A DNA stretch of 64,000 bases from Elmis aenea (lineage: Eukaryota; Arthropoda; Insecta; Coleoptera; Elmidae). Location: contig OX393577.1 in the NCBI GenBank assembly GCA_947652605.1, positions 56,568,108-56,632,107 of the forward strand. Reading direction: 5' to 3'. The translations under genes and the position numbers were made by a program. Of this stretch, positions 11,143-22,447 are shown one piece after another (within the stretch, counting starts at the first letter, position 1; each line of letters starts with the position of its first letter). The notes under the pieces were generated by a model. It searched no databases and was not told the DNA's origin. It saw only the letters and a program-made list of their open reading frames with translations.

Positions 11143-11325
11143 GTTCTTGAAGGTAAACCGCAATACATAGAATTCGCCGGTAACCTTATTCCAATCACAA
11201 AAAGTGGAGAACAGCTGCAGTTTTCATTCAGGGCGTTTAGAGAAAATAGGTTGCCATTTTCGGTTCGGGTAAAGGACCAACATGCAGAGGCAGTGGGACG
11301 CTCCTTGTTTATGAGAGAACCTAAG
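11143..11325 (+). CDS. Ank2: Ank2 exon D: UPA domain, second part
   Basis: After TTTTTTTTACAG the exon begins [14 protein letters not shown], continuing the family sequence DVEVLEGKP across the splice. It then reads [17 protein letters not shown] and ends FMREPK at CCTAAG|GTACGT. It is 61 codons long in phase 0 on both sides. The match to other ankyrins is close over its whole length. Confidence 0.94.
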
Positions 11326-11762
11326 GTACGTGTGGGAACAAGATTAAAAATTTCAAAGGAATAAACAAAAAATGTAATTAGCGGATGAAGTTTTGTGCTA
11401 ATTCTAGAATTCAGATTAGTCGTTTGGCACTTCTAAGAGTTTATTTCGTTTATTACAAATGCTTTTCTCTTAAGCGATTGGGCCTTATGCCATTTAATCA
11501 GATTAATATGAAGAGTGAATTCGGAGTACTCAAGAGTATTCAAGACTTAACATAGGGATCTCGCTTTCCTTAACCTTCGAGCGGGCGCGCGGCATTCTTA
11601 CCATAAGCAGACGCGTGCAGTATTTTTAACATCAAGCAATACAAAGTGTCCATCTTGTGCGTATTGCTTTTATATCTAGTTTATTATTGAAATTAGAAAA
11701 AAAAATATTTGTAAATGATGAGTTTATTTTCAAAATAATAAGTACTCCCTCTCTTTAAACAG
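11326..11762 (+). other. Ank2: Intron D of Ank2 (437 bp)
   Basis: GTACGT to CTTTAAACAG. AT-rich apart from a GC-rich patch near 11578-11620. I see no gene or repeat in it. Confidence 0.85.
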
Positions 11763-12258
11763 GTTCCTAAAGGAGAACCTCCTCAACAACCAATTTGTAT
11801 CTTAAACATCGTTTTACCAGACGACATAGTTTCTGAAACTATATCGTTAACGGATACAGACTCACTAAAACGACTTGGTTTCCTAAAAGATGGCTACGAT
11901 TACTACAGGCCTGATCCACGGATAGCCGACATGAGCAATCTTTTGGGAGAAGACTGGGTGCTTCTCGCAACTCAATTGGGTCTTACTACATCAGAAATTA
12001 ATGTGATCAAATCAGAATACCCTGACAGTGTAGCCAAACAAGCCCAGTCTATGTTAAGGATGTGGAGAGCGCAATCTGACAACAGAACCCAAGGAAACAT
12101 TTTAGAAAACGCCTTAAGAAGAATAGGAAGAGATGATATCATACCTCAGTGCCTGAACGTAGAACCAATTGAACACTCAATCCGAAGACGAGATGAACCT
12201 AGATATAAAAAAGATTATTACGACGAAGACCACATGGGCAGACCAGATCGGAAAGACG
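11763..12258 (+). CDS. Ank2: Ank2 exon E: UPA end and death domain
   Basis: The exon opens VPKGEPPQQPICILNIVLP, the usual end of UPA, followed by a linker (SLKRLGFLKDGYDYY). It then carries the death domain from about RIADMSNLLGEDWVLLATQL through INVIKSEYPDS and AQSMLRMWRAQS to LRRIGRDDIIPQ. The six-helix pattern with the central Trp-containing LRMW segment is as in other ankyrin death domains. After the domain comes a charged stretch (RRRDEPRYKKDYYDEDHMG). The exon ends in phase 1 at GACG|GTAAGT. Reading into the intron would add ten residues and a stop at 12289, a possible short end. Confidence 0.95.
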
Positions 12259-14193
12259 GTAAGTGGAAAATAATAATTTTAAAAATTTAGTTTTAGACAT
12301 ATGCGGTACTTTTTTCGCCAAACGCAAAATTAATCTTCGTGGTTAGCTCGTTGACATTATTTCATAATTTCCATTCGGATAAGTAAATTTTGTTACTTAG
12401 ACGTCCTTCTAAACAACTGAGGATGTAGTATGCAACCAACACTTTATACATATTGTGAAGGACCATACTGTACTTAGGCCGTACTGTTGGGGAAGAGTAC
12501 TTATTACTCTTATGGTTATTGTTAATAACTTTGGTTCTTGATCGTCTTCGTATGATGGTTGGGCCCTTAAACGTTGTTTTACGCAATACACAGGTCTAGA
12601 GCAATTATTACGCAGTAAGAAACAAATAAAACAACAATTTAAACAAACTCCTTTATTTTTCGACCGGCTGTACATTTCTCGGTGGTTGGTTGTTAACTAC
12701 CTAAGCGCGACTGTCCAAAATTTTTGGTTCTCTGTTGTCATCCCCTTTTTATTGTATGTAGTTGTATCCCTGTATTTCTATAAGCAAAATGGTCTCCTTA
12801 AGATGTACAAATGTATCAACAAATTGTTTGTTGATTGACGAAACCCAAATGCTGGCGTTATAGGACCCAAGTTATGACAGTAATATTTTAACGTTAATGT
12901 GTTTTACTAAAGTTGATATCCTCATAACCTGGCCCTTTCGAAGTGTTACATGTTTTAGTAACTGCTGCGTCAGTATTTGTTGCAATGTTATTCATTTAAA
13001 AGTAAATAAAACAACATTGAAGGAAAAAAAAATTGATCTCAGGCGGGGTGTCACAATATATTGTTTAAACAATACCTTTCAGAATATTCTAGTAAAGATT
13101 GGACTGCATTGGAATATTCTGAAAATTTACCATTTTTCCTAAAATATTTTCATTTTTCATTTTACATGTAACGACCCAATATAATGATGTCACAGTTTTT
13201 GAAATATTTCATTTAGTTAAATGATATCTAAACAGGTTCCTCAATTTTTATTTTATCTTCTTCGTCTTCTTCTTCTTTTACTAAGGCTTATGCCTCACGG
13301 CGTCGGCTTTTGGTGGTTCTCCACCCAGCTTTTCCAGATCTTTTTGTCTGCCGTCATCGCTCTCAACTCCCCAACTGTTTTCCCTCTTTCACGGGCTATT
13401 TGTTCTATCCTGTTTTCCATGTTATTTGTTGGCCTTCCTACCCGCCTTTTCCCATACCTCCTACTTTCTGTTATTTTTTTTGTCATAGATTCTGGCGGTA
13501 TCCTTTGCACGTGTCCGTACCATTTTAATTGTTTTTCTTCGATATTTTGGGTTATTTGTTTTTGTTGTAGGTTATTCTGGATGTCTTTATTTTTGCACTT
13601 ATCTCTTTTTGTTTTTCCCGCTATTTTTCTTAAGAATCTCATTTCTACTGCCGTTATTCTTTTCTCATGTTTAGATGTTAGTGGCCATGTTTCACTACCA
13701 TACAGCATAGTTGGAATTACGACCGTGTTGTATATTCTGGTTTTTGTTTGTGCACTAATTTCTTTTTTGCCAAGGATAGTTTTGTTTAGTTGGTAGTAAA
13801 TTCTCGTGCTTTTTCTGGTTCTGTTTAGGATTCCTGCGTCAATTTTCCCATCTTCGCTAATTTTCGTTCCCAAGTACACTATTGTCGAGACTTGCTCCAG
13901 TACGTCGTCTCCGCATTTGATGTTTTGCTGGTCTTCATCGTTTATTTTCATTATTTTTGTTTTCCCTGTGTTTATTTCCATTCCCATTTGTTGTATCGTT
14001 TCGTTCCACTGGTTCAAGGATTTTTCTATGTCTTCTCTGTTTTCCCCCACTATTATTATATCGTCGGCATATAATAGGCACTGTATCTGGATGGGCCAAA
14101 GATCTTTGAATCCGACTGTTACTTTCGGCGTATTTTTTTTCACAGGTCTTCAGTATTTTGTATTTTATAAAAACAAAAATTATTTTATTTTAG
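12259..14193 (+). other. Ank2: Intron E of Ank2 (1.9 kb) containing an antisense LINE
   Basis: GTAAGT to ATTTTAG. Nothing recognisable lies in 12259-13240. The rest is mostly the truncated LINE described separately. Plus-strand open frames at 13221-13796 and 13806-14193 are antisense images of the reverse transcriptase or read into exon F. Confidence 0.85.
13250..14147 (-). mobile_element. 5'-truncated non-LTR retrotransposon (LINE) fragment
   Basis: On the minus strand an intact frame (14143 down to 13295, 282 codons) contains the reverse-transcriptase active-site motif CLLYADDIIIV near its start. It then has FNQ/LNQWNETIQQMGMEIN-type sequence and the C-terminal region YLGTKISEDGKI, TMLYGSETWPLTSKHEKRI, EMRFLRKIAGKTKRDK, LKWYGHVQRIPPE and RRVGRPTNNMENRI. 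This is the usual tail of insect LINE polymerases. The endonuclease and most of the RT are missing, as expected of 5' truncation. Past the stop, a GAAGAAGAAGACGAAGAAG-like tail near 13250-13275 marks the 3' end. The clade (RTE-like or another) is not settled. It lies about 45 bp upstream of exon F's acceptor. Confidence 0.85.
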
Positions 14194-14775
14194 GCAAACT
14201 CGAAGAAAAAGATAGTTATGAAATAAAATATTCCGCCGAAGAAAAAGTCGTAGAAGAACTTTCTGATGAGGACGAAAACTTCAAAAAATCGGTAACGGAA
14301 AGGCGCAACGAAATCGAAAAACGATTATCAGAGGAACGCATTATTCCGGCTTCTTCACAGCGAGTTGAAATTGTCCAGGAAATAAGCTCCATAAAGCGCC
14401 AAAGTTTAGTAGAAGATAAAATAGCAGAAGTTGAACAGAAAACAATCGTTGAACCTACCAAAACCACAACCATTAAAACCACAATCAAACCTGACGGAAA
14501 GATATCGGAAACTGTTGAAATTGTAAAAACCACACAACAGATTTCCGATACTCAACCAGAATTAGACCGCAAATTAAAACAAAAGTTCGATGACACCATA
14601 CCAGAAATTAAAACCACAATAACAACCACTATAACTGAAGTACGTACATCCGAAAAAATTCCTGGTATAGAAACGTACAACATTTCCGAAAGAAGAGATT
14701 CAGATCTTCTAGAAGGGGTAACGCAACGATTTGAGAGTGGAAAAACAATGACATCGATGATATCAGACCACGAAG
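14194..14775 (+). CDS. Ank2: Ank2 exon F: acidic post-death-domain tail
   Basis: After TTTTAG the exon starts with two bases completing Gly, then KLEEKDSYEIKYSAEEKVVE. It holds 193 whole codons of Lys/Glu/Thr-rich sequence, including EPTKTTTIKTTIKPDGKI and IKTTITTTITEVRTSEK, with runs of alternating Thr/Ile. No folded domain is recognised; it is probably disordered. The 3' end is placed at GACCACGAAG|GTAATA because the phase-1 base joins exon G to make Val (DHE-V-DENSPK). Without splicing the frame runs 14 codons further to TGA at 14817-14819, a possible short isoform. Confidence 0.85.
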
Positions 14776-14830
14776 GTAATATATTAACCGATGTGAAATC
14801 AAAGCAGTTTTTAAACTGAAACAATTTTAG

Positions 14831-14917
14831 TTGATGAGAACTCCCCAAAACTATCAAAAACACCACCACCATCTCCAGCCGACTTCATTATACGAGAAAA
14901 GGCAGCCACGGTCCAAG
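14831..14917 (+). CDS. Ank2: Ank2 exon G: small proline-rich exon
   Basis: It is bounded by AATTTTAG and CAAG|GTAGGA. Translated it gives DENSPKLSKTPPPSPADF and IIREKAATVQ: 28 codons, phase 1 at both ends. The preceding intron is 55 bp (14776-14830). The TPPPSPADF stretch is the kind of conserved short motif found in insect Ank2 tails. The call rests on splice signals, phase agreement with exons F and H and composition, since the exon is too short for firm homology. Confidence 0.8.
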
Positions 14918-16017
14918 GTAGGATCAATAACGATTTATTATTATTTTTATTATTTATTTCACGTAGTGCCTTATTTTGTAGGATAGCTGGACTCAAAATA
15001 TATTTTTCCAAAATAACTTGAAGTTCACTGTCATTGATTATATGTTTTAAAATATGTTTTGAGTTTGTATGTGGCATATCATTCAGGTACACAAATTAAA
15101 TTAATATATTCCTATTTCGGGACAAGGTTAAAACGAAAACTTTCAAGTGTAAACTATGAGAATGATACGACAGATTATAACAAATATGTGTATGAATCAC
15201 GAAGTGAAAATTTTATTTTTCAGGACCGTGTACTCATAGTATAATCAACAGCGGAGTCATTTTTTGTTACAAGTATACACAAAAGCGTCGCCATCGGGTT
15301 TTGAATAGATATACAGGGATTCTCGCTTAATATAAGAGATAGAGATTCAGTTAAATTGGCAAAACATAGCATGTAATAACGCAATATTCAAATGTTTTGA
15401 AAAATGCATAGTTAACTTGATGTAATCAAATTTTGCGATTTTTTATACCGGATTAACCAACAGACCAATAGTCTAGAGGCCGTAATCCGAGGGGCTCGAT
15501 TTGACCCCGGAAAAAGTTCTAAATATATTTTTTTTACCTCTAAAAGTATGTAGATTGAATTGGCAAACACTAAGTTAATAAATGGGGCCAAAACGCTAAA
15601 TTTTGTCTAGGACCCGCTAAAGGTTTAAACCTGCACTGGTTCGTATCAGTGTTTCCATGGAACACTTACTTACAAAGTATAAGAAACAACTTTTATTTTT
15701 CTTATGGACGTCATATTTATAAAGATACATCACTTGTTGTTTTAAAAAAGTACTAACTTTAAAAAATCACAAGTAAAGATTCATTCGTGTATTATAAACA
15801 ACTGAAATGTGCCAAAGTTTATGGATAACAGGCGTTTGTTTTGTTTAAAAACAAAACCATAACGTTCACGACCAACCAATTAAAACAGTAATGTGTTAAT
15901 TATAGGAAAATTAATTAAACTTTGACAAGTGATATTTTAACAAAGGAAGAAAACAATTGCTGTATTTTCCAGTAAATATCTAATACAGCGTCCACGCGAA
16001 AAATAACAGTTGACTGC

Positions 16018-17095
16018 AGTGGCGACTCGTAAGAACTTGGGAAAAAAATAATAAGCAAAAATTGAAGCAAATACTTGTTTTATAAAAAATTCAGGTGGTG
16101 ATTCCTTATTGAAAATTAAGGGGAGTCTTTTATATATATATTTTTTCCTTAGACGTCCCCTTTCTGAGTTACACCCCCCTAAAGGGGAGCATAAAATTTG
16201 TTTTTTTTAATTCTTCAAAGTTGGATAAATGTAGAAGGATGATATTTGGTAGATGTTTTATACTTTGTAAAAGGTTTCCCATAGTAATATTTTCAATCAT
16301 CTCCTTCACAGGAGGCTGAAAAGTGCGACCCTGTTGGTTTTTTTATCAGAACTATTTGGTGGGTTAAAATTTTGCAATTTATAACTTTTGGTTTGAAAGC
16401 TTGATGTACTTAAAAACTTTTCTTATTTTTCAACTTCTCTCGTAAAACCTACAGCTTTTGACTAAAAAATAATATAAGTAAACATGAACCATCAAAAATA
16501 TTCCAATATAAAACGATCCATTTTGGTGGTTACCATGGTTTGTTTATGTTCATATTGGGGAGAAACGACAGGTGTAACTCGTTTTGACGTTTACGCGGCG
16601 ACAACACGAAAACGCCCGTCAATTCTACCCAATATGAACATAAACAAACCATGGTAACCACCAAAATGAATCGTTTTATATTGGAATATTAATTTAATGG
16701 TGCATGTTCACTTACATTATTTTTTACTCAAACACTCTAGGTTTTACGGGAAAAACTAAGAATAAAAAAAGTTTCTAAAGAAATCAAGCTTTCAAACAAA
16801 AATATTTAAATTGCAAAATTTCAACCCACCAAAAAGTTCTGATAAAAAAGCCAACAGGGGTCGCACTTTTCAGTCACCTGTGAAAGTGGAAGATGATTGA
16901 AAACATTACTTTGAGAAACCTCTTAGGTATAAAACATCTACTAAGTATCATTTAGAGGGGTGTAACTCACAAAGAAGAGGTCTAAGGAAAACATTTTTTA
17001 TCAAAGACTCCTCTTAATTTTCGCTAAGGAATCACCTTCCAATTTTTTTCGCATTTTTTACGAAACAATCTGTATATCACACGTCACCTCTACTC
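16018..17095. mobile_element. Long palindromic foldback element, family 3
   Basis: Arms of about 500 bp pair across a loop of about 70 bp. TAAACGATCCATTTTGGTGG..CATATTGGG, ending near 16559, is mirrored by CCCAATATGAACATAAACAA at 16628 onward. Outer blocks GGTGATTCCTTA (16095) and TAAGGAATCACC (17025) also pair, as do TGAGTTACACCCCCCT and AGGGGTGTAACTCAC. The termini are approximate (GTGGCGACTCGT near 16019). No coding sequence. Confidence 0.7.
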
Positions 17096-18521
17096 CATGT
17101 TTACTTGCCACTTCGTATATAGTATGATGGAGCTGTGGGACTGCGAAAAATGCAGCCCGCGTATTAATATTATGACATAGCCATTGTTATAAAATGTAAA
17201 CTAGCGAGTGGCTGCAGTACAAACCATAAAATAATGATTTTCAATTAAAATGTCAACAAGTTAGAAGAACATGCATAATTCCATAATAATCTGGAGGAGC
17301 TGTAGCCCTGCAGTCTCTTGTACGAGCCACCTCTGGTTGACTGTTATATCTGCTCAACTACATGTGCCATGAAAAAAACTAATAGCACCAATTTGTTTAT
17401 ATTGTTAAATAATCAACATGCACAAAAATTCGGACTTTTATTATTGAAACCTAATAATATATCACAAAATTTCAATTTTTTGCTTCCTACCAAAGAATTT
17501 TTAAATATTGCTACAAATTAGGCTCTATTATGTGTAATATTTTGCTAATTTAACCGAACGTCTATCTTTTATGCTAAGAGAGATCTTTACAGTGCCCCAC
17601 ATTAAGTGTACACACTGTATATGCTGTTCAAACGCGTCTTTATTAATAACGGTAACTTAAATTTTTAATTGAATATTGGAAAACCGGTTTTTGCCAGTGT
17701 TTCATCCTATTTAATAAAAACAGCAACCAAAAATTTAATTTGGATAGGAAAACAACAAAATATTTGCCATTTTATATTTGTTACTCGTATTACGTCTTAG
17801 AAATATTTTTTAGTGTTCGCGGCGCAGTCTTCCAGTATGACCGACATCACTCGTAAGGCTTCCTAATTCCATTAAATTACGTTACGGGACAGTATACTTG
17901 TTTAATTTGTTTAGTTCGCTCGCGAATATTCGTTAACGTAGTGCGCGTTATGAACTTTTGTGAAAACTTAAAGCAGCGGTAAGTATGCGTTAGCAAATAA
18001 ATTGTTTACAATAATTCGCCATGTACCTCGTTCGAAATGTATTTTAAGAAATGATATGCCACATAGATGGGGTTTGCAACGGTTAAAACAAGTTTAGTTT
18101 AGTAAAATTTAAATGAAATGTTCGTTTGTATCTAATAACAAAAACCAAATACAGTTTGCATTGCTATCAATCCGTAATTGTTTATAAAAACGAACGTTTT
18201 GTTAGTTGTCTTTTAAGTATTTTGTTGGTGTATTTCACATTTTGATTGAATACTTTTTACCGATATCCTCTCCTCACTGTTTTCCACAATATTTTCGCAA
18301 AATGGTGGCTGATTTTGAAAATCATTTAATTTTGCTTATTCAATTAGCCACCATTTTGCTTTTTGTTGCCAAGTTAACATTTAACACAAACCCAATGCAG
18401 TTTTTGCTTATGGTGCAATATGCGCTTGCATTTTGGGTGAAAATTTTGATTGGTTATGTCACATCTAATAACATTTGTTTCCAACATGTATATATATACT
18501 AACCAGAAAATAAATCATACA

Positions 18522-18601
18522 TGGGCGATATTTTCTCATACGTTGAGTTAACCAAAAGGTTATCAAACCATTGCTAATCGTTATGTCAGCATATCGCCCA
18601 A
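18522..18601. repeat. Short inverted repeat TGGGCGATAT/ATATCGCCCA
   Basis: Ten bases at about 18522 are perfectly mirrored about 70 bp downstream. The sequence between is only partly complementary. It could be a tiny MITE or chance. Confidence 0.3.
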
Positions 18602-19340
18602 CTGTAGACAATTAAGAATCGCTTAAAAGCTGTGCTAGAAATACTGCTTTGAAATGATATCTTTTAATAATAGAATAGTTTTGTATGTAGAACAAGCTTA
18701 CTATTTTTATTACATCTTGTATTCATAAAAACTCCTATATTATTACCATGAAGAATCACTTTACTTGTTACTTTATTTGGGAAATTGCTTGAAAAAAAAC
18801 ATCAAATTTGTTTAACACACCATAGCTTAACCAACATTTGCTAGATTTGGTGTAGTACAAAATAATACCTAGTACGACAACCATTAATTATTGTATCTTG
18901 TGGGTTTTACTTAATATTTTGCAAGTTATAAAAAAAATTATAAGGGTATGCAAATCCACAGATTTGTTAAACTCGTACAGCGATACAAAGATGCAATTTT
19001 TAACAAAATTATTTTTATTGAGCTACAATTCAAATTTTCATCCTAGCTCCAATAATTTTTGTGTTTGTCTTATAGCTAGTTTTACCTTTTAACCTTTTAA
19101 TTGTGGTTTGTTTGAAGGCCCAAAAACTTTTCCATAAAATGGTTTTAAATAAAAAAACAGTTATGGGATATTTATAAAATGAATTGACATGTTTTACTAA
19201 ATGGTCCCTAAAATATAAACTATTTGATAAATTAGACATTGCATTATGATCTTTGCAGATTTTTTGGCCAATTTATAAACTTGTTTAATAAACATTTTCT
19301 TCGTTTTTTAGTTTACTTGTAGTTATTGCCCTACAATATA

Positions 19341-20594
19341 CAGGGTGTCCCAGTTATCACTGCAAATATATTATAGAGATAGAGGACCTTTTTCTAAGAA
19401 AAAATTTCCAGTACAATTTTTTGCTAAAATCAAATGCTAAGCAGATATCAACACTTACTTGTTACACTTCTGCATTTAAAAGGCTCTGTTGCCAAAAATA
19501 TAAATTTTATCGTAAAATACCTTAGAGCTTTTTAATAAAACATAAAATTGTCTACAAAATTAATTCGAATTATTTTTGTCTACAGGCAATGGTTTAAAAG
19601 TTATAAGGCAGTTTGTAAAAAAAATTTGAAAAATTTAAAAACTTTAATTGTTTCTTAGACTTTGCAACGCTGTTTTTTTAAAACGAAAGATTTTACGAAA
19701 AAACGGACGGCCTATTTCGGATAGCAAATTTTATGGGCTACAACTTTGGTCAAGTGAAATTTTCGGAAAATCAAACCGATTTTTTTGGAAAAGTCGAAAA
19801 TAAGGAACAGAGTGCAAAAAAAATCCTAGAAATATTGTTTTGTATTTAAAAATGCTTTTGAAGAGAGTGCGATTATGTAATTGAAAATTTTAAACACTTA
19901 TTGAAGTAATTTTGTGGTTACATGTTAATTTTATTGTGTTAAGATGGATTTAATCCATCTTGACGCAATAAAATTAACATGTGACCACAAACTTACTTCA
20001 ATAAGTGTTCAAAATTATCTCCATCATTTTCAGTTCATAATCGCACTCTCTTTAAAAGCATTTTTAAATACGAAACATTATTTCTGGGAATTTTATTTGT
20101 AGATACACTCTGTACCTTATTTTCAGCTTTTCCGGAAAATCGGTTTGATTTTCCGAAAATTTCACTGGACCAAAGTGGTAGCCCATAAAATTTGCTATCC
20201 GGAATGGGCCATCGTTTTTTTTGTGCAACATTTCATTTTAAAGATACAGCGGTTGCAAAGTCAAAGAAGCAATTAAAGTTTTTAAATTTTTCACATTTTT
20301 TTGTACAAAATGCTTTATAACTTTTAAACTATTGCCTGTAGACAAAAAATAATTATAACCAATTTTGTAGAGAATTTCATGTTCTATTAAACAGCTGAAA
20401 GATATTTTACGATAAAATTGATATTTTCGGCGACAAAGCCTTTTAAATGCAGAAGTGTAAAAAAATCAAGTAAGTGTTGATATCTGCTTAGCATTTGATT
20501 TTAGAAAAAAATTGTACCTACTTGAAATTTTTTCTTAGAAAAATGTCCTCTTATCATAACTTAAAATATTTGCGGTGATAACGGAGACACCCTG
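19341..20594. mobile_element. Near-spacerless palindromic TA-flanked element (CAGGGTGTCCCAG family)
   Basis: The left end CAGGGTGTCCCAGTTATCAC and the right end (reverse complement CAGGGTGTCTCCGTTATCAC) are each flanked by TA at 19339-19340 and 20595-20596. The 1,254-bp element is a palindrome throughout. The centre near 19952 reads AAGATGGATTTAATCCATCTT with no loop. Matching blocks continue outward, such as GCTAAGCAGATATCAACACT against AGTGTTGATATCTGCTTAGC. It is a Tc1/mariner-related MITE type by its TA site and ends. It has no transposase. Confidence 0.85.
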
Positions 20595-20659
20595 TATATT
20601 ACTACGAATAGCTCTTAATTTGGCCAAAATTTAAAGTTGAAATACTTTCAAGATGCACA

Positions 20660-20841
20660 AAGGCGTCCGCAAAAATTATCCAGGGGGCTTGCAGACAAAG
20701 TTACGCACAACTGACCCCATCAGGAATGCATTAAAATATTAAACGAACTTTTAACTTGACCCTCTTTCAATTGGTCATAAATAGAGTACTCGATTTCAGG
20801 GAGGGGCGAGTGACCCGTTTGCCCTCCCCTGTGGACGCCCA
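20660..20841. mobile_element. Possible small MITE with AGGCGTCC/GGACGCC ends
   Basis: AGGCGTCCGC at 20661 and GTGGACGCCC at 20831 form short inverted ends about 180 bp apart. The right part contains the hairpin GGGAGGGGCGAG/TTTGCCCTCCCC. No target duplication was identified. Confidence 0.4.
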
Positions 20842-21999
20842 TAAACAGGACTATACAGAAACAACGCAGGGCACGATTATTTTGAAATACTGTCTACAAC
20901 TGTATGTCAACATGTGAATAAAAATTGCAATAAAACTTGAAACCTACAAAAATAAAGTCACATTTGACTCTCAAAAATGTTTTCCAAATAAAGAATTAGA
21001 ATACAATTTAAAGCAGCCCAAAAATTGTGCATTTTGTACAGTATGTTTTGTACCCTGAAACATTATGTAAATAGCAACGTGTCAAAATGAAGTTTTTATG
21101 AATACAATCATTGCAACATTGTTCGCTTTCAATTTAGAGTTTCCAGTTTATTTGAGAACTGGCTGTAAAGCATGGCTTCTCTTAAATCGACTCTCTAACC
21201 AAGTTTAAATTCCATGTTAAACTAAAATTGAAGGGTAAATAAAAAGCAGTAACGACCTGCTTTGGTGTATGGAATTAATGTATAGTGTGTGAATAACCTT
21301 TTGTCATGTCCGTGATGTGAATGTGATTATAAAAGTTTAAAGTAGATTTTAAAATTGAAAATCAAGTGCAGCTAATAACACCATCGTAAAAAAAACACTC
21401 AAGTTTTAAAATCTGCTCTAAACTCGTTGTATATTTAGTTGTATTGCTGAATAAAGCGAAATTGCTCGAATTACTAACATGAAATGTGTGTAGACATTTC
21501 TAAAATTTAGCCCTGTGGCTGCTAGTTTTCGGCTCCATTTTTAGAATGATACTGCATATATAATGAATGCTAACTGAATTGTTAATAAGCTGTGCTCTAT
21601 TAGTGCGCTTTGATTTGTGGTTTGTTCGAATAACTTGGATCCACAAATTTTGCACAAAATACAACATATCTACATTAAATAACACCCAAAACATTCCATT
21701 GAAATTTTGATCGAGATCCTTAACAACAAATTTTAACGTCACAAAGCGTAGTTTTGGATCGCAACTTCACATATGACCCAGTAATATTTTCATTGTTTTA
21801 ACTTTTAACTGAAACCAATTTTCTTAAATGTAACAAAACGTGAAAATTAAGTCATTTAATAGCTTCTTTTTTTAAACTATTTTTTTTACGCAATTTTGAT
21901 TTTTAAAGAAAGTACAGTGTGTTATTAATTTTCTGATACAACATAATTTTATTAGTTTTTGAATACTTCAGAGTGAAAAACAAAAAGCTTGAAAAACTA

Positions 22000-22447
22000 C
22001 AGTGGAGGTCGGTTATAACGCGCCTTTTACAACGCGCCTTTTATAGCGCGCCTTTTATAACGCGCATTCAGATATAGCACGGGACTTTTTTGTATTGACG
22101 TTACCAGGGTAAAAGACAAGGTATGGGGGCAAAAACAATACTAAAAATATTGTTGGAATACTTATTGGACACAATAATATTAATCGTAAATTATAATTGT
22201 TATAATATTTGATTTGAGAGCATCGGATCTTTCGTGGGTGCGTAATTGTAAAGTAATTGTAATTTTTTCGTTTTTGAAAGTATTTGCTAATATGTGAACC
22301 GAGTTTATTTTTATTTTATATTTTATAAATAACATTGTAAAAATGTGTTTTTCAAACTAAAATTTAATAATCTTCAACAATTCGGTTATACCGCGATTAT
22401 CACATAACGCGGGTCGGTTATACCCCCCGCAATCCCGACTTTCACTG
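22000..22447. mobile_element. pogo/Tigger-like MITE with TA target site
   Basis: The ends CAGTGGAGGTCGG and, inverted, CAGTGAAAGTCGG are flanked by TA on both sides (21998-21999 and 22448-22449). Near the left end four 14-bp direct repeats of the form TTATAACGCGCCTT occur (about 22012-22067). Related TAACGCGGGTCGGTTATA sequence sits at the right end. CAGTG..GGTTATAACGCG ends are typical of pogo-type Tc1/mariner derivatives. 448 bp, non-coding. Confidence 0.7.

Noticed and set aside
13806..14819. Plus-strand frame of 337 codons as one gene
   Set aside because: Its first part is antisense to the LINE and its second part is exon F read through the acceptor. The TTTTAG acceptor at 14193 and the phases separate them.
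15460..15530. tRNA-like or tRNA-derived SINE segment (TAGTCTAGAGG..GGCTCGATTTG)
   Set aside because: Weak resemblance to A and B boxes, but no cloverleaf can be formed and the spacing is poor.
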